From: Kiritimatiellia bacterium
GTDB taxonomy: Bacteria; Verrucomicrobiota; Kiritimatiellia; JAFGHX01
Assembly: GCA_016929905.1 (NCBI GenBank)
Contig: JAFGHX010000259.1
Coordinates: 31,645-95,644, forward strand
Direction: 5' to 3'
Length of the DNA stretch: 64,000 bases
A model generated the notes under the pieces. The model was not told where the DNA came from. It saw only the letters and a program-made list of their open reading frames with translations, and did not search any database. Shown here in pieces: positions 1 through 8,285 of this stretch (its first letter is position 1; each line of letters begins with the position of its first letter). The translations under genes and the position numbers were made by a program.

Positions 1-15
1 TTCCCGATCGTGCCC

Positions 16-38
16 GGCGGGACGGCCGGCGTCCCGCC
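16..38. repeat. GC-rich hairpin
   Basis: Perfect 8-bp arms (GGCGGGAC / GTCCCGCC) around a 7-nt centre. The core GCGGGACGCC or its complement also occurs at about 24231 and 63046, so this looks like one of a family of short dispersed hairpins rather than a gene-specific terminator. No gene is visible between 1 and 507. Confidence 0.5.
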
Positions 39-210
39 GTGGATGGCGAGTGTCGCGGATTCCGCCGTTATGGTTGCCTGCATCGCGTGTGACCCTCCGC
101 GAGAATGCCTGCCTTGCCGCTCTCCCAACCCTACGGGGCGGCCGCACGCGCGCGCAAGGGGAGGGATCGGCTATTTCGGGTAAGTTCTTTTTCCCGCGCC
201 GCGGAGATGT

Positions 211-477
211 CTCTCGCCCGTTCGCTTCGCTCACTCGAGTTCGCAGAGTCGCAGAGGAGAGAGCAGAGCGGCCCGCCACGTCGGCGCTTCGCGCCAAGTG
301 GCCACTTGCCCCGCGCACGAAGTGCGGCGGCGAGGGTTCTGTTGCGGGAATCGCAAGCCTGCCACAACGCAGCGCTGCGGCAGGCTCGATTCCCGCAACG
401 TAGCCCGGAGTGTTTGGCGGAAGAGAACCTTCTTTGACGAGCAGCCTTTTCGCGTCCCTTTCGCGACCTTTCGCGGG
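211..477. repeat. Composite dispersed repeat, copy 1
   Basis: Three recognisable blocks lie in this gene-free stretch. The first, at 211-256, is rich in CTCTCGCCCG, CTCGAG and CGCAGAG. The second is a long palindrome at 341-399. The third, at 445-477, is the reverse complement of a CGCGAAAGG-type triplet repeat. The same blocks recur at 7150-7369, in a different order, and partly at 63931-64000. No start codon with a ribosome binding site and no family-like protein is visible here, so I treat the region as non-coding. Confidence 0.65.
341..399. repeat. Palindromic element, GTTGCGGGAATCG type, copy 1
   Basis: Left arm 341-363 and right arm 379-399 are complementary apart from a 2-nt insertion directly after GTTGCGGGAATCG in the left arm. 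The outer 13 bp are identical to those of the palindrome at 7281-7369, while the inner stem has a different sequence. Confidence 0.75.
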
Positions 478-507
478 CAGGAAGGGGGGAGCGAAAACGG
501 TCGGGTC

Positions 508-1356
508 TTAGCCGCCTGCTCGAGAATACGAGGGCGGATGGCCGAAAAAGCGGCGGAATGCCTTGGAGAAGTAGTTGGCATCGGTATAGCCGACTGCCCG
601 TGCCGCCTCCGACACGTTCATCCGGCCTCCTGCGAGCAGCCCTTTCGCCCGGTTCATGCGCAGGGCCGTCAGATAGGAGATCAGCGAAGTCCCTTCTTCC
701 GTACTGAACACGTGCGAGAGATAGGACGGGCTCACGCGCAGGCTCCTGGCCAGTCCTTCGAGCGAAATGACCTCGTGGTAGTGTGCGTCGAGATGGCGCT
801 TCGCCTCCCGCGCCAGCCGGCGCCGGCGGCGTTGGCCGAACGATCGCCGCACAGGGCGCGACCGACTGCGCGGGGCCGTCTCTTCCAGGGCGAGCAGCAA
901 CAGGGCAAGCAGCCTGCCGCGGGTCCGCAGGCTCTGCGCCGCGCCGGCGTCGCCCGCCTGCGCCCGGATCTGTTCCAGCACGCTCCGCATCTCCGCCTTC
1001 GCCGCGCGCGGCAACCGTTGCAGGCGCCGGTTGTCGACCCGGGCGAAGAACTCCTGCTCCATCGGCCAGGAGAAGAAGACCATGAAGATGTGCACACCCG
1101 CCCCGAAGTCGAACTCGTCGCGATGGAACGTGCCCGTCGGGTTCAACAGGATATCGCCCGGCCCCGCCTTGAACCGGCCGGTATCCGTGACCAACTCCAC
1201 GTGGCCCTGGGTCGGATAGAGCAGTTCCACGCAGTCGGTCGCGTGCGTCTCGCGCGCCCAGACGGGATCGAAGAAGTACGGGCCCATCGACCGGATCCGC
1301 GGCAGATTGCCGAGGAACGCGTCGAGCGTTGAACCGGATAGCGGTTTGGCCGGCAT
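508..1356 (-). CDS. AraC-family transcriptional regulator
   Basis: Cytoplasmic DNA-binding regulator of 282 aa. The N-terminal half is cupin-like, with a PGDILLNPTGTFHRD stretch around residues 66-80, and would bind a small effector. The C-terminal ~100 aa carry the two helix-turn-helix motifs of AraC/XylS proteins, including SLEGLARSLRVSPSYLSHVF and AVGYTDANYFSKAFRRFFG. The ATG at 1356 is preceded by GGAGAG. A basic Arg-rich linker (about residues 163-180) joins the two domains. AraC proteins of this form in PVC bacteria usually control nearby sugar-use genes. The next gene downstream of this one is outside the window, so the target is unknown. The beta-helix lipoprotein gene lies upstream on the same strand. 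Confidence 0.9.
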   Translation of the reverse strand: MPAKPLSGSTLDAFLGNLPRIRSMGPYFFDPVWARETHATDCVELLYPTQGHVELVTDTGRFKAGPGDILLNPTGTFHRDEFDFGAGVHIFMVFFSWPMEQEFFARVDNRRLQRLPRAAKAEMRSVLEQIRAQAGDAGAAQSLRTRGRLLALLLLALEETAPRSRSRPVRRSFGQRRRRRLAREAKRHLDAHYHEVISLEGLARSLRVSPSYLSHVFSTEEGTSLISYLTALRMNRAKGLLAGGRMNVSEAARAVGYTDANYFSKAFRRFFGHPPSYSRAGG

Positions 1357-1431
1357 CGTTGCAGCTCTCCGCCCGCCATCATCCCCGATGCCCGCGGGCC
1401 GGTCAAGACCAAGCGGCGTGCCCGTGGCCGC

Positions 1432-2484
1432 CTACGGCGTGGTGAGTTGGAAGTTCGCCGACGGATTGCTGTCCCAGAACGCGGCGCCCAGGCTCGCGTT
1501 GCTCAGGATCATCCCGTAGTGGCCGGCTTCGGGCAGGTCGTAGTCCTGCGCCTGCGGCAGGTTGCTGCGGACACTGTTCCATATCACCAGGCATTCGACG
1601 GCCGACGGATCGACGCGGATTCCCTTCATGTTCCCGGTCGCGTGGTTGCATTCGATCCGGCACCCGCTCTCGGCCTCGATCCCGCACGCGGTGTTCTCGC
1701 CGCAGAGGTTGTTCTGGATCAGGCTGTTCTGCGCGGCGTAGACGCCATTGCTGGTGTTTCGGATCGACGTGCAGTCGCGGACGGTGCAGTAGCCGTACCG
1801 GGTCGTGATCCCGTTGGTGCCGTTCCAGAACGACTGGCACCGTTCCACCGTCGAGCCCCAGCCGACAATGAGCCCGCTGGCCCCATTGCCGCGGAAGGAG
1901 CTGTCGCGGACCGTGGCGAGCGCCTCGGTCTTCAAGCCGACCCCGGCATTGTAGAACGACTGGCATCCGCTCACGGTCCAGTTCTCCCAAACGCTGACCC
2001 CCGCGTATCCGTCGGGATAGCCGTTGTTGTATACGCGCAGGTCGATGAGCTTGCCGTCGTGCGCGTCTTCACCCGCGATGCCACACTGCGGCCAGTCGCA
2101 GACGCCGCCGTTACGGATGGTGCTGTACTTGTAGACCTCCGTCGTGCCTTGTGCAAACACCACCCCGTTCAACGCGCCCGTCACGCCGATCAGCGTGAAC
2201 CCGTTCAGGTCCAGTTCCACGCCGTCGCACGAAATGATCACCCCGTTCTCGTTGCTCCGACCGAGCAGGTCGCCGGTCAGATAGTAGGACCCCGCATTGG
2301 TGATCTGATAGGGCAGCGCCGAAATGTAGTTGCGCGGCTCCACCTGGTTCAACGTCTTCATCGCGGCCGCGTCCGAGCCCGGCGGGCCCGGCGGGTCCAG
2401 CGGGCCGGCCACGCACGCGTGCAGCGCCACGGCGGCGAAAACCCAAGCGCTCGGGATCGCCACAACCCATGCCGATTGTCTCAT
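1432..2484 (-). CDS. Secreted right-handed parallel beta-helix protein, probable lipoprotein
   Basis: Protein of 350 aa. Residues 1-23 form a signal sequence ending LHAC, so Cys24 is a plausible lipidation site, although His at -2 is unusual. From about residue 45 comes the PVC-typical opening with PYQITNAGSYYLTGDL and GVELDLNGFTL. About ten short beta-helix coils follow, with repeated phrases such as TVRDCTSIRNTSNGVY. These coils resemble pectate-lyase-like folds, but no catalytic residues can be assigned, so binding or lysis of a polysaccharide is only a possibility. The start ATG at 2484 follows GGAGGAAAC, a strong ribosome binding site. An AraC gene lies on each side, on the same strand. 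Confidence 0.8.
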   Translation of the reverse strand: MRQSAWVVAIPSAWVFAAVALHACVAGPLDPPGPPGSDAAAMKTLNQVEPRNYISALPYQITNAGSYYLTGDLLGRSNENGVIISCDGVELDLNGFTLIGVTGALNGVVFAQGTTEVYKYSTIRNGGVCDWPQCGIAGEDAHDGKLIDLRVYNNGYPDGYAGVSVWENWTVSGCQSFYNAGVGLKTEALATVRDSSFRGNGASGLIVGWGSTVERCQSFWNGTNGITTRYGYCTVRDCTSIRNTSNGVYAAQNSLIQNNLCGENTACGIEAESGCRIECNHATGNMKGIRVDPSAVECLVIWNSVRSNLPQAQDYDLPEAGHYGMILSNASLGAAFWDSNPSANFQLTTP

Positions 2485-2514
2485 GCCCGTTTCCTCCCAG
2501 TTCGTCGATACCGC

Positions 2515-2543
2515 AGTCTAGCATTTTTGGCGTTCTTTCGGAA
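2515..2543 (-). promoter_or_regulatory. Possible sigma-70 promoter of the beta-helix lipoprotein gene
   Basis: On the minus strand an extended -10 (TGC TAGACT, -10 at 2520-2515) lies 31 bp before the start codon. A poor -35 (TTCCGA) sits 17 bp upstream of it. The local AT content is higher than in its surroundings. This is only a sequence match. Confidence 0.3.
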
Positions 2544-2614
2544 GGAAATTATCGCATCGGCCAACGGAGCCGAGCGGGGGTACGGCAGAGCGCTCTGTAT
2601 CCGTTGCGGCTTCT

Positions 2615-3484
2615 TCATCCGTTCGAACCGCTTCCCTCCGGATTCTCGCCGCTCCGCAGGAACGCCGGCGCGGGCGGATGCCGCCGAAACACGCTTGGGG
2701 TCAGGCCGCGCCGCTTCTTGAACAGCTTCGAGAAGTAGTACACGTCGCTGAATCCGCAGCGTTCGGCCACCTGCGTGACGTTCAGATCGGCGTTGCTGAG
2801 CAGTTCCTCCGCATGCTGCATCCGGAGCCGGATCGCGTACTCGATCGGGGTCACCCCGAAATGCTGTCGGAATCCCTCGCACAGATACTGTCGCGACACA
2901 GCCACGCGCCGCGCCAAATCGACCAGCCGGAGCCGGTCCAGGTAGTGCGTCTGCACGTATTGCCTCGCCGCCACCAGCGCGGATGGAATCGAACGGCGCC
3001 CCTGCCGTGCCGTGTGACGCCGGATCTCGCGAAGCCACACCACGAGCAGACTACGCACAATCGCCGGGTCCGGGCCGGCTCCCTGCTGCATTTCCCGGTG
3101 CAGGTGCAGAAGCCATCGATCGCTCTGCTCGCAGCCGCCGAATGCGATCGGTTCGTTCTCCGGGATGCCGTGCTCCGCGATCAGCAGCGGCACCGTTGCG
3201 CCGGAGACCCGGATCCACGAGTGGCTCCACCCGCCCGATTCCCGGCCGTAACGGGTCGGTTCGCCGGGCGGAAAGACGAACAACGTGTGCGGCTCGGCCT
3301 CGTGTGTCTGCCGCCCGCACGTGACCGAAACGGACGCATGGAACATCATCAGCCGGTAGGCCGGGATCCCGTTCAGGCCCGTGTAGAAATGCGCGTTGGC
3401 GCAGTGAAACCCGATCACCTCGACCGTGAGCTCACGCTTCTGGGTTGCGTCCGGTGTCCCATACCTGGCCCGAAAGGGTTCCAT
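2615..3484 (-). CDS. AraC-family transcriptional regulator
   Basis: 289 aa from the ATG at 3484 (MEPFRARYGTP). A longer in-frame reading upstream crosses AT-rich promoter-like DNA and is unlikely to be coding. The N-terminal sensor half contains a cupin-like segment (HTLFVFPPGEPTRYG), typical of sugar-sensing AraC proteins. The C-terminal half has both helix-turn-helix motifs (LVDLARRVAVSRQYLCEGF and ERCGFSDVYYFSKLFKKRRG). The gene is divergent from the sulfatase gene, with 185 bp between the start codons. The sulfatase is therefore its most likely target, probably in response to a sulfated sugar. That link is inferred from position. Confidence 0.9.
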   Translation of the reverse strand: MEPFRARYGTPDATQKRELTVEVIGFHCANAHFYTGLNGIPAYRLMMFHASVSVTCGRQTHEAEPHTLFVFPPGEPTRYGRESGGWSHSWIRVSGATVPLLIAEHGIPENEPIAFGGCEQSDRWLLHLHREMQQGAGPDPAIVRSLLVVWLREIRRHTARQGRRSIPSALVAARQYVQTHYLDRLRLVDLARRVAVSRQYLCEGFRQHFGVTPIEYAIRLRMQHAEELLSNADLNVTQVAERCGFSDVYYFSKLFKKRRGLTPSVFRRHPPAPAFLRSGENPEGSGSNG

Positions 3485-3492
3485 AGGCGAAT

Positions 3493-3521
3493 ATAATACA
3501 AATTTATTGGCTAATTGTCCA
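3493..3521 (-). promoter_or_regulatory. Candidate sigma-70 promoter for the AraC gene
   Basis: Reading the minus strand, TGGACA (3521-3516), a 17-bp spacer and TATTAT (3498-3493) match the sigma-70 consensus well, in a markedly AT-rich stretch (3485-3560). The predicted transcription start would fall at about 3486, two bases before the ATG at 3484. The message would then be leaderless. Another TATAAT is present on the plus strand at 3492-3497 but has no matching -35. Confidence 0.5.
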
Positions 3522-3622
3522 TTTATGGGTGTGCATATTTTCAGCATTATTGAATATAAGGCAACCAGACGTCCTCCGGCCCGGTGACGGACCGGGCGAC
3601 ACGAAGCGTGCGGCGCCAAATC

Positions 3623-3657
3623 GTCAACCGTCAATGGTCAATCGTCAATCGTCAATT
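3623..3657 (+). repeat. 7-nt tandem repeat before the sulfatase start
   Basis: Five consecutive units of the form GTCAAYN (GTCAACC, GTCAATG, GTCAATC, GTCAATC, GTCAATT) end 12 bp before the sulfatase ATG. The same unit recurs in reverse at 47181-47199, just before another start codon. Confidence 0.85.
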
Positions 3658-3669
3658 CACGGGGGTGCC

Positions 3670-5049
3670 ATGCAGCGACCGAACGTCCTGATTCTCTACA
3701 CTGACCAGCAGCGCTGGGACACACTCGGTGCCGGGGGCAACGATCTGATCCACACGCCGAATCTCGATGCGCTGGCCGGGCGTGGTGTCCTGTTCGACAA
3801 CGCCTTCGTCAACTGCCCCGTATGCATGCCCAGCCGCATGAGCATGCTGAGCGGGCAGTATCCGTCGAGTGTCGGCGTATGCTCGAACGGGTGCGAGATG
3901 CCGCCGGAGATCCCGTGCCTGCACAACATTCTCGCCCTTTACGGCTATCACACGGCGAACATCGGCAAGCTGCATTTCAGGAATCATGCGAGCGCCTACC
4001 GCGACCACCGCGAGCCGCACCCGCCGTACGGCTTCGACACGCTGATCCTGTCCGACGAACCGGGCTGTTACGACGACGCCTACATCAAGTGGGTCGAACA
4101 GCTCGACCCGGCGCAGGTCCCGAACTGCCGTGTCGGGCTGCCGCCGGCGTCGACCGGCCGGCGCTACGAGGCGCCGCCGCGCGTGGCGACGGAGCCGTAC
4201 GTATTTGCGGGGCCCGAGCACCTGACGCACAGCGCCTTCGTGGCGGACGAGGTGGTCGACTACCTTCGCCGGCACCGTGAAGGCCCGTTTGTGTGCATCG
4301 CGGGTTTTTACGCGCCGCACAGCCCGATCAACCCGCCCGCGCGTTTCGTCGAAATGTACGATCCGGACGCGATGCCGTTGCCCGCGCGCAACGCAGGTGA
4401 GAACATGCAGGAGGTTCCCGACGCGCAGTGGCGGAAGATCAAGGCGTACTACTATGCGCAGATCAGTCACATCGACGACCAGATCGGTCGCATTCTGAAC
4501 GAACTCGGCGCGCAGGGCCTGGCGGAGAACACGCTGGTGCTTTTCACGGCGGACCACGGCGAGAACCTGGGCGACCGCGGCCGGATGGGGAAGGGGAACC
4601 CGGAGGACAGTTCCTCGCGCGTGCCGCTGATCGTCTCGTACCCGGCGGGCTTTTCCATGCGCGGGCGGCGCGCGGAGCTTATCGAGCATGTGGACCTTGC
4701 GCCGACCCTTCTCGACTGGTGCGGGGTCCAGGTGCCGCCGTTCATGCAGGGGCGTTCGTTCCGGGCGTTGCTCGAGGGCGGCCCGTACACCCCGCGCGAT
4801 TCGGCCTTCATGGAACTGCGCGACCCGTTCCGCAGCAGCTACAAGGCGGTCCGCACCCACACGCACCTGTACCGGCTCGACCGGAACAACGGGGAATGGC
4901 TCTACGCGCTGGAGTCCGACCCGCAGCAGCTACGGAACGTCGCGGAGGACCCGGCGCATGCCGCCGGGCTCCACCACATGCGCAAGACGCTGCTCGAGCG
5001 CTGGTTCGATGTGGAGAAGCAGTCCCCGAAACGGACGGGCGCGTATTGA
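3670..5049 (+). CDS. Sulfatase (arylsulfatase family, Cys type)
   Basis: 459 aa from the ATG at 3670 (MQRPNVLILYTDQQRWD). It is expected to hydrolyse sulfate esters, probably on a polysaccharide or oligosaccharide. The catalytic signature is CMPSR at residues 52-56. Cys52 would be converted to formylglycine by a maturing enzyme not present in this window. The N-terminal Asp12 and the later HIDDQIGRI and FTADHGENLGDRG segments are the usual metal-binding and core elements of the alkaline phosphatase-like fold. I see no clear signal peptide, so the protein may act in the cytoplasm on imported oligosaccharides. It is divergent from an AraC regulator. The 7-nt tandem repeat lies in its 5' region. 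Confidence 0.93.
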   Translation: MQRPNVLILYTDQQRWDTLGAGGNDLIHTPNLDALAGRGVLFDNAFVNCPVCMPSRMSMLSGQYPSSVGVCSNGCEMPPEIPCLHNILALYGYHTANIGKLHFRNHASAYRDHREPHPPYGFDTLILSDEPGCYDDAYIKWVEQLDPAQVPNCRVGLPPASTGRRYEAPPRVATEPYVFAGPEHLTHSAFVADEVVDYLRRHREGPFVCIAGFYAPHSPINPPARFVEMYDPDAMPLPARNAGENMQEVPDAQWRKIKAYYYAQISHIDDQIGRILNELGAQGLAENTLVLFTADHGENLGDRGRMGKGNPEDSSSRVPLIVSYPAGFSMRGRRAELIEHVDLAPTLLDWCGVQVPPFMQGRSFRALLEGGPYTPRDSAFMELRDPFRSSYKAVRTHTHLYRLDRNNGEWLYALESDPQQLRNVAEDPAHAAGLHHMRKTLLERWFDVEKQSPKRTGAY

Positions 5050-5193
5050 TCTTCCGATGCGGCGGGAACGCGACCGACACGGATCCCCGCCGCGGCGGCT
5101 CCTGAGATTTGCCTTGCAACCGCTGTCCACGCGTGGTATCGGTTTCAGTCCGGCGGTATCTTCGGAAAGCAGCGTTTTTTGGGGGAAAGGACC

Positions 5194-6561
5194 ATGAACG
5201 CGGGGGATGACCGCCATGGCGCGGAGGTCGAGCACGAGCTGGATGCATTCTGCGAGCAGCGGGCCGAGGCGTTCGACACGTTTCTGAAAAACGAATCGGT
5301 GTCCGTTCTGCTGAACGCGAACCTGGCCGCGCTGCTGCTGGTGATGGTGACGTACCTGAACTACCGCAAGAGCGGACTGCCCGTTACCCTCTATCTGTAT
5401 CTGCCGGCGGTTGGCCTGCTGCTGCTGGCCAAGCTCTGGCATGCGCTGCGGCCGCGTTCGTTCATCGGCGCGGCACGCCCCTACCTGGACGCATTCTGCG
5501 CCGCCGCGGTGGCCGGTGCGACGCTCGTGGCCGTGGCGTTCGCGCGCCACAACGTCGAATCGTTGAACGCGCCCGTGCAGATCGCGCTGGTGCTGACGTG
5601 TGCGTTCGGGCCGTACGCCAGGCCGCGCTCGAACTACATCCGCAGCCTGGCAATCGGCGCCGGGGCGTTTGCGCTGCTGTACGGGCTCGTCCCCGACTAC
5701 GCCCTCAAGATCTGGGTCCAGTACCCGATCGGGGTCTTTCTGGGCTCTGCCGCTAATCGCTATCTGCTGGAGAACCGCAAGCAGCAGTTCTTCGAGATCT
5801 CCTTCGCGCGCCACGGCCACGCGCACGCGCTGAAACAGCTCGAGAAAATGCTGCTCCCGCATCAGACGGCCCGCATATCGGTGGGCGACGCCCTGGAAGA
5901 CACGATGCCCGTCGGGTTCGGCAACGCCTACGTGATCATGTTCGACGTGGTGGGCAGCTCCCGCATCCACCACGACAAGTTCCACGACATGCTGCACAAG
6001 ACCTTCTACGACTGTTACGGCATCATGATGGAGGGCTACCGGCAGGTGCCGCTTCAGGCGAACGGTTACCCGATCAAGTGGCTGGGTGACGGGTTCCTCT
6101 GTTCCGTCGGGTTTCCGCTGGCCGCCCCGGGCGCCGGCCCGGCGGCCGACGTGGCGGACACGCTCGGCGAACTGTTCTGCGCGGCGTTCTGCGCGAACAT
6201 GGCGCGGCTGCGGTATCACGACCGCGTCTGCTGCGCGATGGGCGTGGCCCGGGGCACCATCGAGGGCTTCTACCCGGAGAACGGGCCCAAGCATTACGAC
6301 CTGCGCGGCACGTCCTCGGGCGATCCCATCATGCTCTCGACGCGCTACCAGGAGCTGCGCAAGATGATCCTGCCCGGTATCGGCAAGCGCGAAAGCGTGA
6401 TGACCATCGGCGAGTCCGTCTTCCTCAGTCTGGCGCCGGAACGGCGCGCCCGGTATGAGGCCTGGCCGGTGAGCCAGCCCCGCAACGGGGTCCGCGACGA
6501 TCCCGGCGCGCGCATCGCCTACTACCGCCTGCTCCCGTTCGTCGAGGCCGTGCGCGGGTAG
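5194..6561 (+). CDS. Membrane-bound class III adenylate/guanylate cyclase
   Basis: 455 aa from the ATG at 5194, preceded by GGGGGAAAGG. An in-frame TTG at 5179 lies before this site and is less likely. Hydrophobic segments between about residues 37 and 190 suggest a multi-pass membrane domain. A short linker with HALKQLEKMLLP (211-222) resembles the helix before many class III catalytic domains. The catalytic domain (about 240-430) has the two metal-binding aspartates in MFDVVGSS (Asp251) and KWLGDGF (Asp299), with Lys295 near the expected purine-recognition position. It should make cAMP or cGMP, and I cannot decide which. No known cyclic-nucleotide effector gene is adjacent. Confidence 0.85.
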   Translation: MNAGDDRHGAEVEHELDAFCEQRAEAFDTFLKNESVSVLLNANLAALLLVMVTYLNYRKSGLPVTLYLYLPAVGLLLLAKLWHALRPRSFIGAARPYLDAFCAAAVAGATLVAVAFARHNVESLNAPVQIALVLTCAFGPYARPRSNYIRSLAIGAGAFALLYGLVPDYALKIWVQYPIGVFLGSAANRYLLENRKQQFFEISFARHGHAHALKQLEKMLLPHQTARISVGDALEDTMPVGFGNAYVIMFDVVGSSRIHHDKFHDMLHKTFYDCYGIMMEGYRQVPLQANGYPIKWLGDGFLCSVGFPLAAPGAGPAADVADTLGELFCAAFCANMARLRYHDRVCCAMGVARGTIEGFYPENGPKHYDLRGTSSGDPIMLSTRYQELRKMILPGIGKRESVMTIGESVFLSLAPERRARYEAWPVSQPRNGVRDDPGARIAYYRLLPFVEAVRG

Positions 6562-6665
6562 ACGCCGGCCCCCGGGATGCGGCTCGTCGCGGATATCGTC
6601 GTGACGTGCACGATCCTTCTGGTATAATGCCGTCGGCGCCCGGCCGCCGTGAGGGAGGGCAAGTC

Positions 6666-7124
6666 ATGTTCTTGAGCCAAGCCATCGAACTCGCCCGCAG
6701 GAAGTCGCGCGACGGGAAGCATGGTCCGTTCGGCGCGCTTGTGGTGCGCGACGGCGCGATCGTCGGCAGCGGCTGCAACCGGGTGGTGGACCTGAAGGAC
6801 CCGACCGCCCACGCGGAGGTCATGGCCATCCGCGACGCCTGTGCGCGGCTGGGCACGCCTGTGCTGAGCGGCTGCACGATCTACTGCAGCTGCGAGCCGT
6901 GCCCCATGTGCCTGGCGGCGATTCTCTGGGCGCGGATCGGGAAGGTCGTCTTTGCCTGCACGCGCGAGGATGCGGCCCGTGCGGGTCTCGACGATGTGAA
7001 GATCCTCGAGGAGGTCCGCCGCGATTGGGACACCCGCACGATCGCCTGGGAACAGCGCGAGCGGGACGCCGGCCTGGCCGTTTTCGAGGCGTGGCTCGAG
7101 AATCCGGACCGGGTGCCGTATTGA
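6666..7124 (+). CDS. guaD: Guanine deaminase-like nucleoside/base deaminase
   Basis: 152 aa from the ATG at 6666, after GGGAGGG. A longer in-frame start at 6606 lacks a comparable site. This is a zinc hydrolase of the cytidine deaminase fold. The motif HAE (His49, Glu51) supplies one zinc ligand and the proton shuttle, and PCPMC (Cys79, Cys82) gives the other ligands. DPTAHAEVMAIRDAC, the SCEPCPMC context and the C-terminal ending -PY resemble Bacillus GuaD, where the final Tyr contributes to the active site. The likely reaction is guanine to xanthine plus ammonia, in purine salvage. Another small-base or nucleoside substrate is possible. It converges on the patatin gene across a repeat region. 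Confidence 0.85.
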   Translation: MFLSQAIELARRKSRDGKHGPFGALVVRDGAIVGSGCNRVVDLKDPTAHAEVMAIRDACARLGTPVLSGCTIYCSCEPCPMCLAAILWARIGKVVFACTREDAARAGLDDVKILEEVRRDWDTRTIAWEQRERDAGLAVFEAWLENPDRVPY

Positions 7125-7149
7125 CGCAGGTCGTGGCGGGCCGGAATGG

Positions 7150-7369
7150 CCCGCGAAAGGCCGCGAAAAGGACGCGAAAGGCAGAGGAATTCCTCTCGCC
7201 CGCTCGTGGACTCGCTCGAGCGCGCGGAGGCCGCAGAGCGGCGTTCGTTGTGTGGTGAGGCGTCTCGGCAAGCGACGGTTGTTGCGGGAATCGAAAGGAT
7301 TGCCGCGAGGCGACGGTGTGAGAGGTCGTATCGTTGGTCGGCCTCGCGGCAATCCTCGATTCCCGCAAC
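7150..7369. repeat. Composite dispersed repeat, copy 2
   Basis: This fills most of the 298-bp gap between convergent genes. Block 7150-7181 is a CGCGAAAGG-type triplet repeat. Block 7192-7239 contains CTCTCGCCCG, CTCGAG and CGCAGAG. The palindrome follows at 7281-7369. All three blocks match those of copy 1 near the left edge. Nothing in the gap looks coding. Confidence 0.7.
7281..7369. repeat. Palindromic element, GTTGCGGGAATCG type, copy 2
   Basis: Left arm 7281-7311 and right arm 7341-7369 pair over 29 bp with only a 2-nt insertion in the left arm, at the same place as in copy 1. As the hairpin lies between two convergent genes it could also stop transcription in both directions, but it has no flanking T tract of note. 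Confidence 0.8.
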
Positions 7370-7422
7370 GATCGCCTTCAGAGTGGGGCTCTAGGAAAGA
7401 AAGAAACGCATTGTGCCAAGGA

Positions 7423-8280
7423 CTATTCTGCAGAATGGGTTTGCGTTGAGATCGGGTCCTGCCCCAGCGCCCCGACCAGCGCCTCCCGCAGTTGCTCCGC
7501 GGCGGGCGCGGCCTGTTCGTAGATTTCCTCGGCCTTGAAGAACTCCAGGAGTTCGACGCCGGTGATGTCGGGCCGGATATAGATATCGGGCGGGGAGTGT
7601 TTGAGTTTTTCGGTGACGATCGAGTTCTGCATGATGTCGAACGTGCCGAGCACGGCGCGGAAGACGTTCGGGATGTTGTGCTTGTCCCGGCGCAACGTGC
7701 CCATTACATCGATCGCGACGACCAGATCGCAATCGTCGAGGATATCGTGCGGGACGGGGTTGACGCCGCCGCCGTCGATCAGGACCCGCTCGCCGATCGT
7801 CACGGGCGTGAACACGCCCGGCAGCCCCATGCTCGCTTTGACGGCCGGCAGCAGGTCGCCGCGCTCCAGGATGACCTGTTCCGAACTCCAGAAATCCGTG
7901 GCCACGATGCGCAGCGGGATCTGCAGCTGCTCGAAGGTGGCGACGTGCATGGCGTCGAAGAGGAACTCGATGAACTTGTCGCCTTTGAATACGCCGCCGC
8001 GCCCGAATTCCCAATCGAAGAACCCGAACCACTTGAGCGCGTCCTTCTTCTTGAGCATCTCTCGGAACGAGTCGCCCTTGGAGATGACCATGCGGCGCAC
8101 GCCATCGCGGATCCGCGCGCCGCCGATGCCGGAAGCGTACAGCGCGCCCATCACCGCGCCGATGCTGGTGCCCGCGATGCGATGCGGGCGGATGCCCAGC
8201 TCGTCGAGCACCTCCAGCATGGGGATATGCGCCAAGCCCTTGGCGCCGCCGCCGCCGAGTGCGAGTCCGAGCTTCTTCAT
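7423..8280 (-). CDS. Patatin-like phospholipase (RssA/NTE-type)
   Basis: 285 aa from the ATG at 8280 (MKKLGLALGGGGAKG). It is a predicted serine lipid acyl hydrolase. The glycine-rich oxyanion motif GGGGAKG is at residues 9-15, the nucleophile elbow GTSIG has Ser39, and the second member of the dyad is Asp169 in IDGGG. All patatin hallmarks are intact. No signal peptide or membrane helix is obvious, so it is probably cytoplasmic or peripheral to the membrane. It begins 5 bp after the stop of the sigma-54 regulator and is very likely co-transcribed with it. A role in membrane-lipid turnover is the general expectation. The specific substrate is unknown. Confidence 0.88.
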   Translation of the reverse strand: MKKLGLALGGGGAKGLAHIPMLEVLDELGIRPHRIAGTSIGAVMGALYASGIGGARIRDGVRRMVISKGDSFREMLKKKDALKWFGFFDWEFGRGGVFKGDKFIEFLFDAMHVATFEQLQIPLRIVATDFWSSEQVILERGDLLPAVKASMGLPGVFTPVTIGERVLIDGGGVNPVPHDILDDCDLVVAIDVMGTLRRDKHNIPNVFRAVLGTFDIMQNSIVTEKLKHSPPDIYIRPDITGVELLEFFKAEEIYEQAAPAAEQLREALVGALGQDPISTQTHSAE

Positions 8281-8285
8281 AGGCG

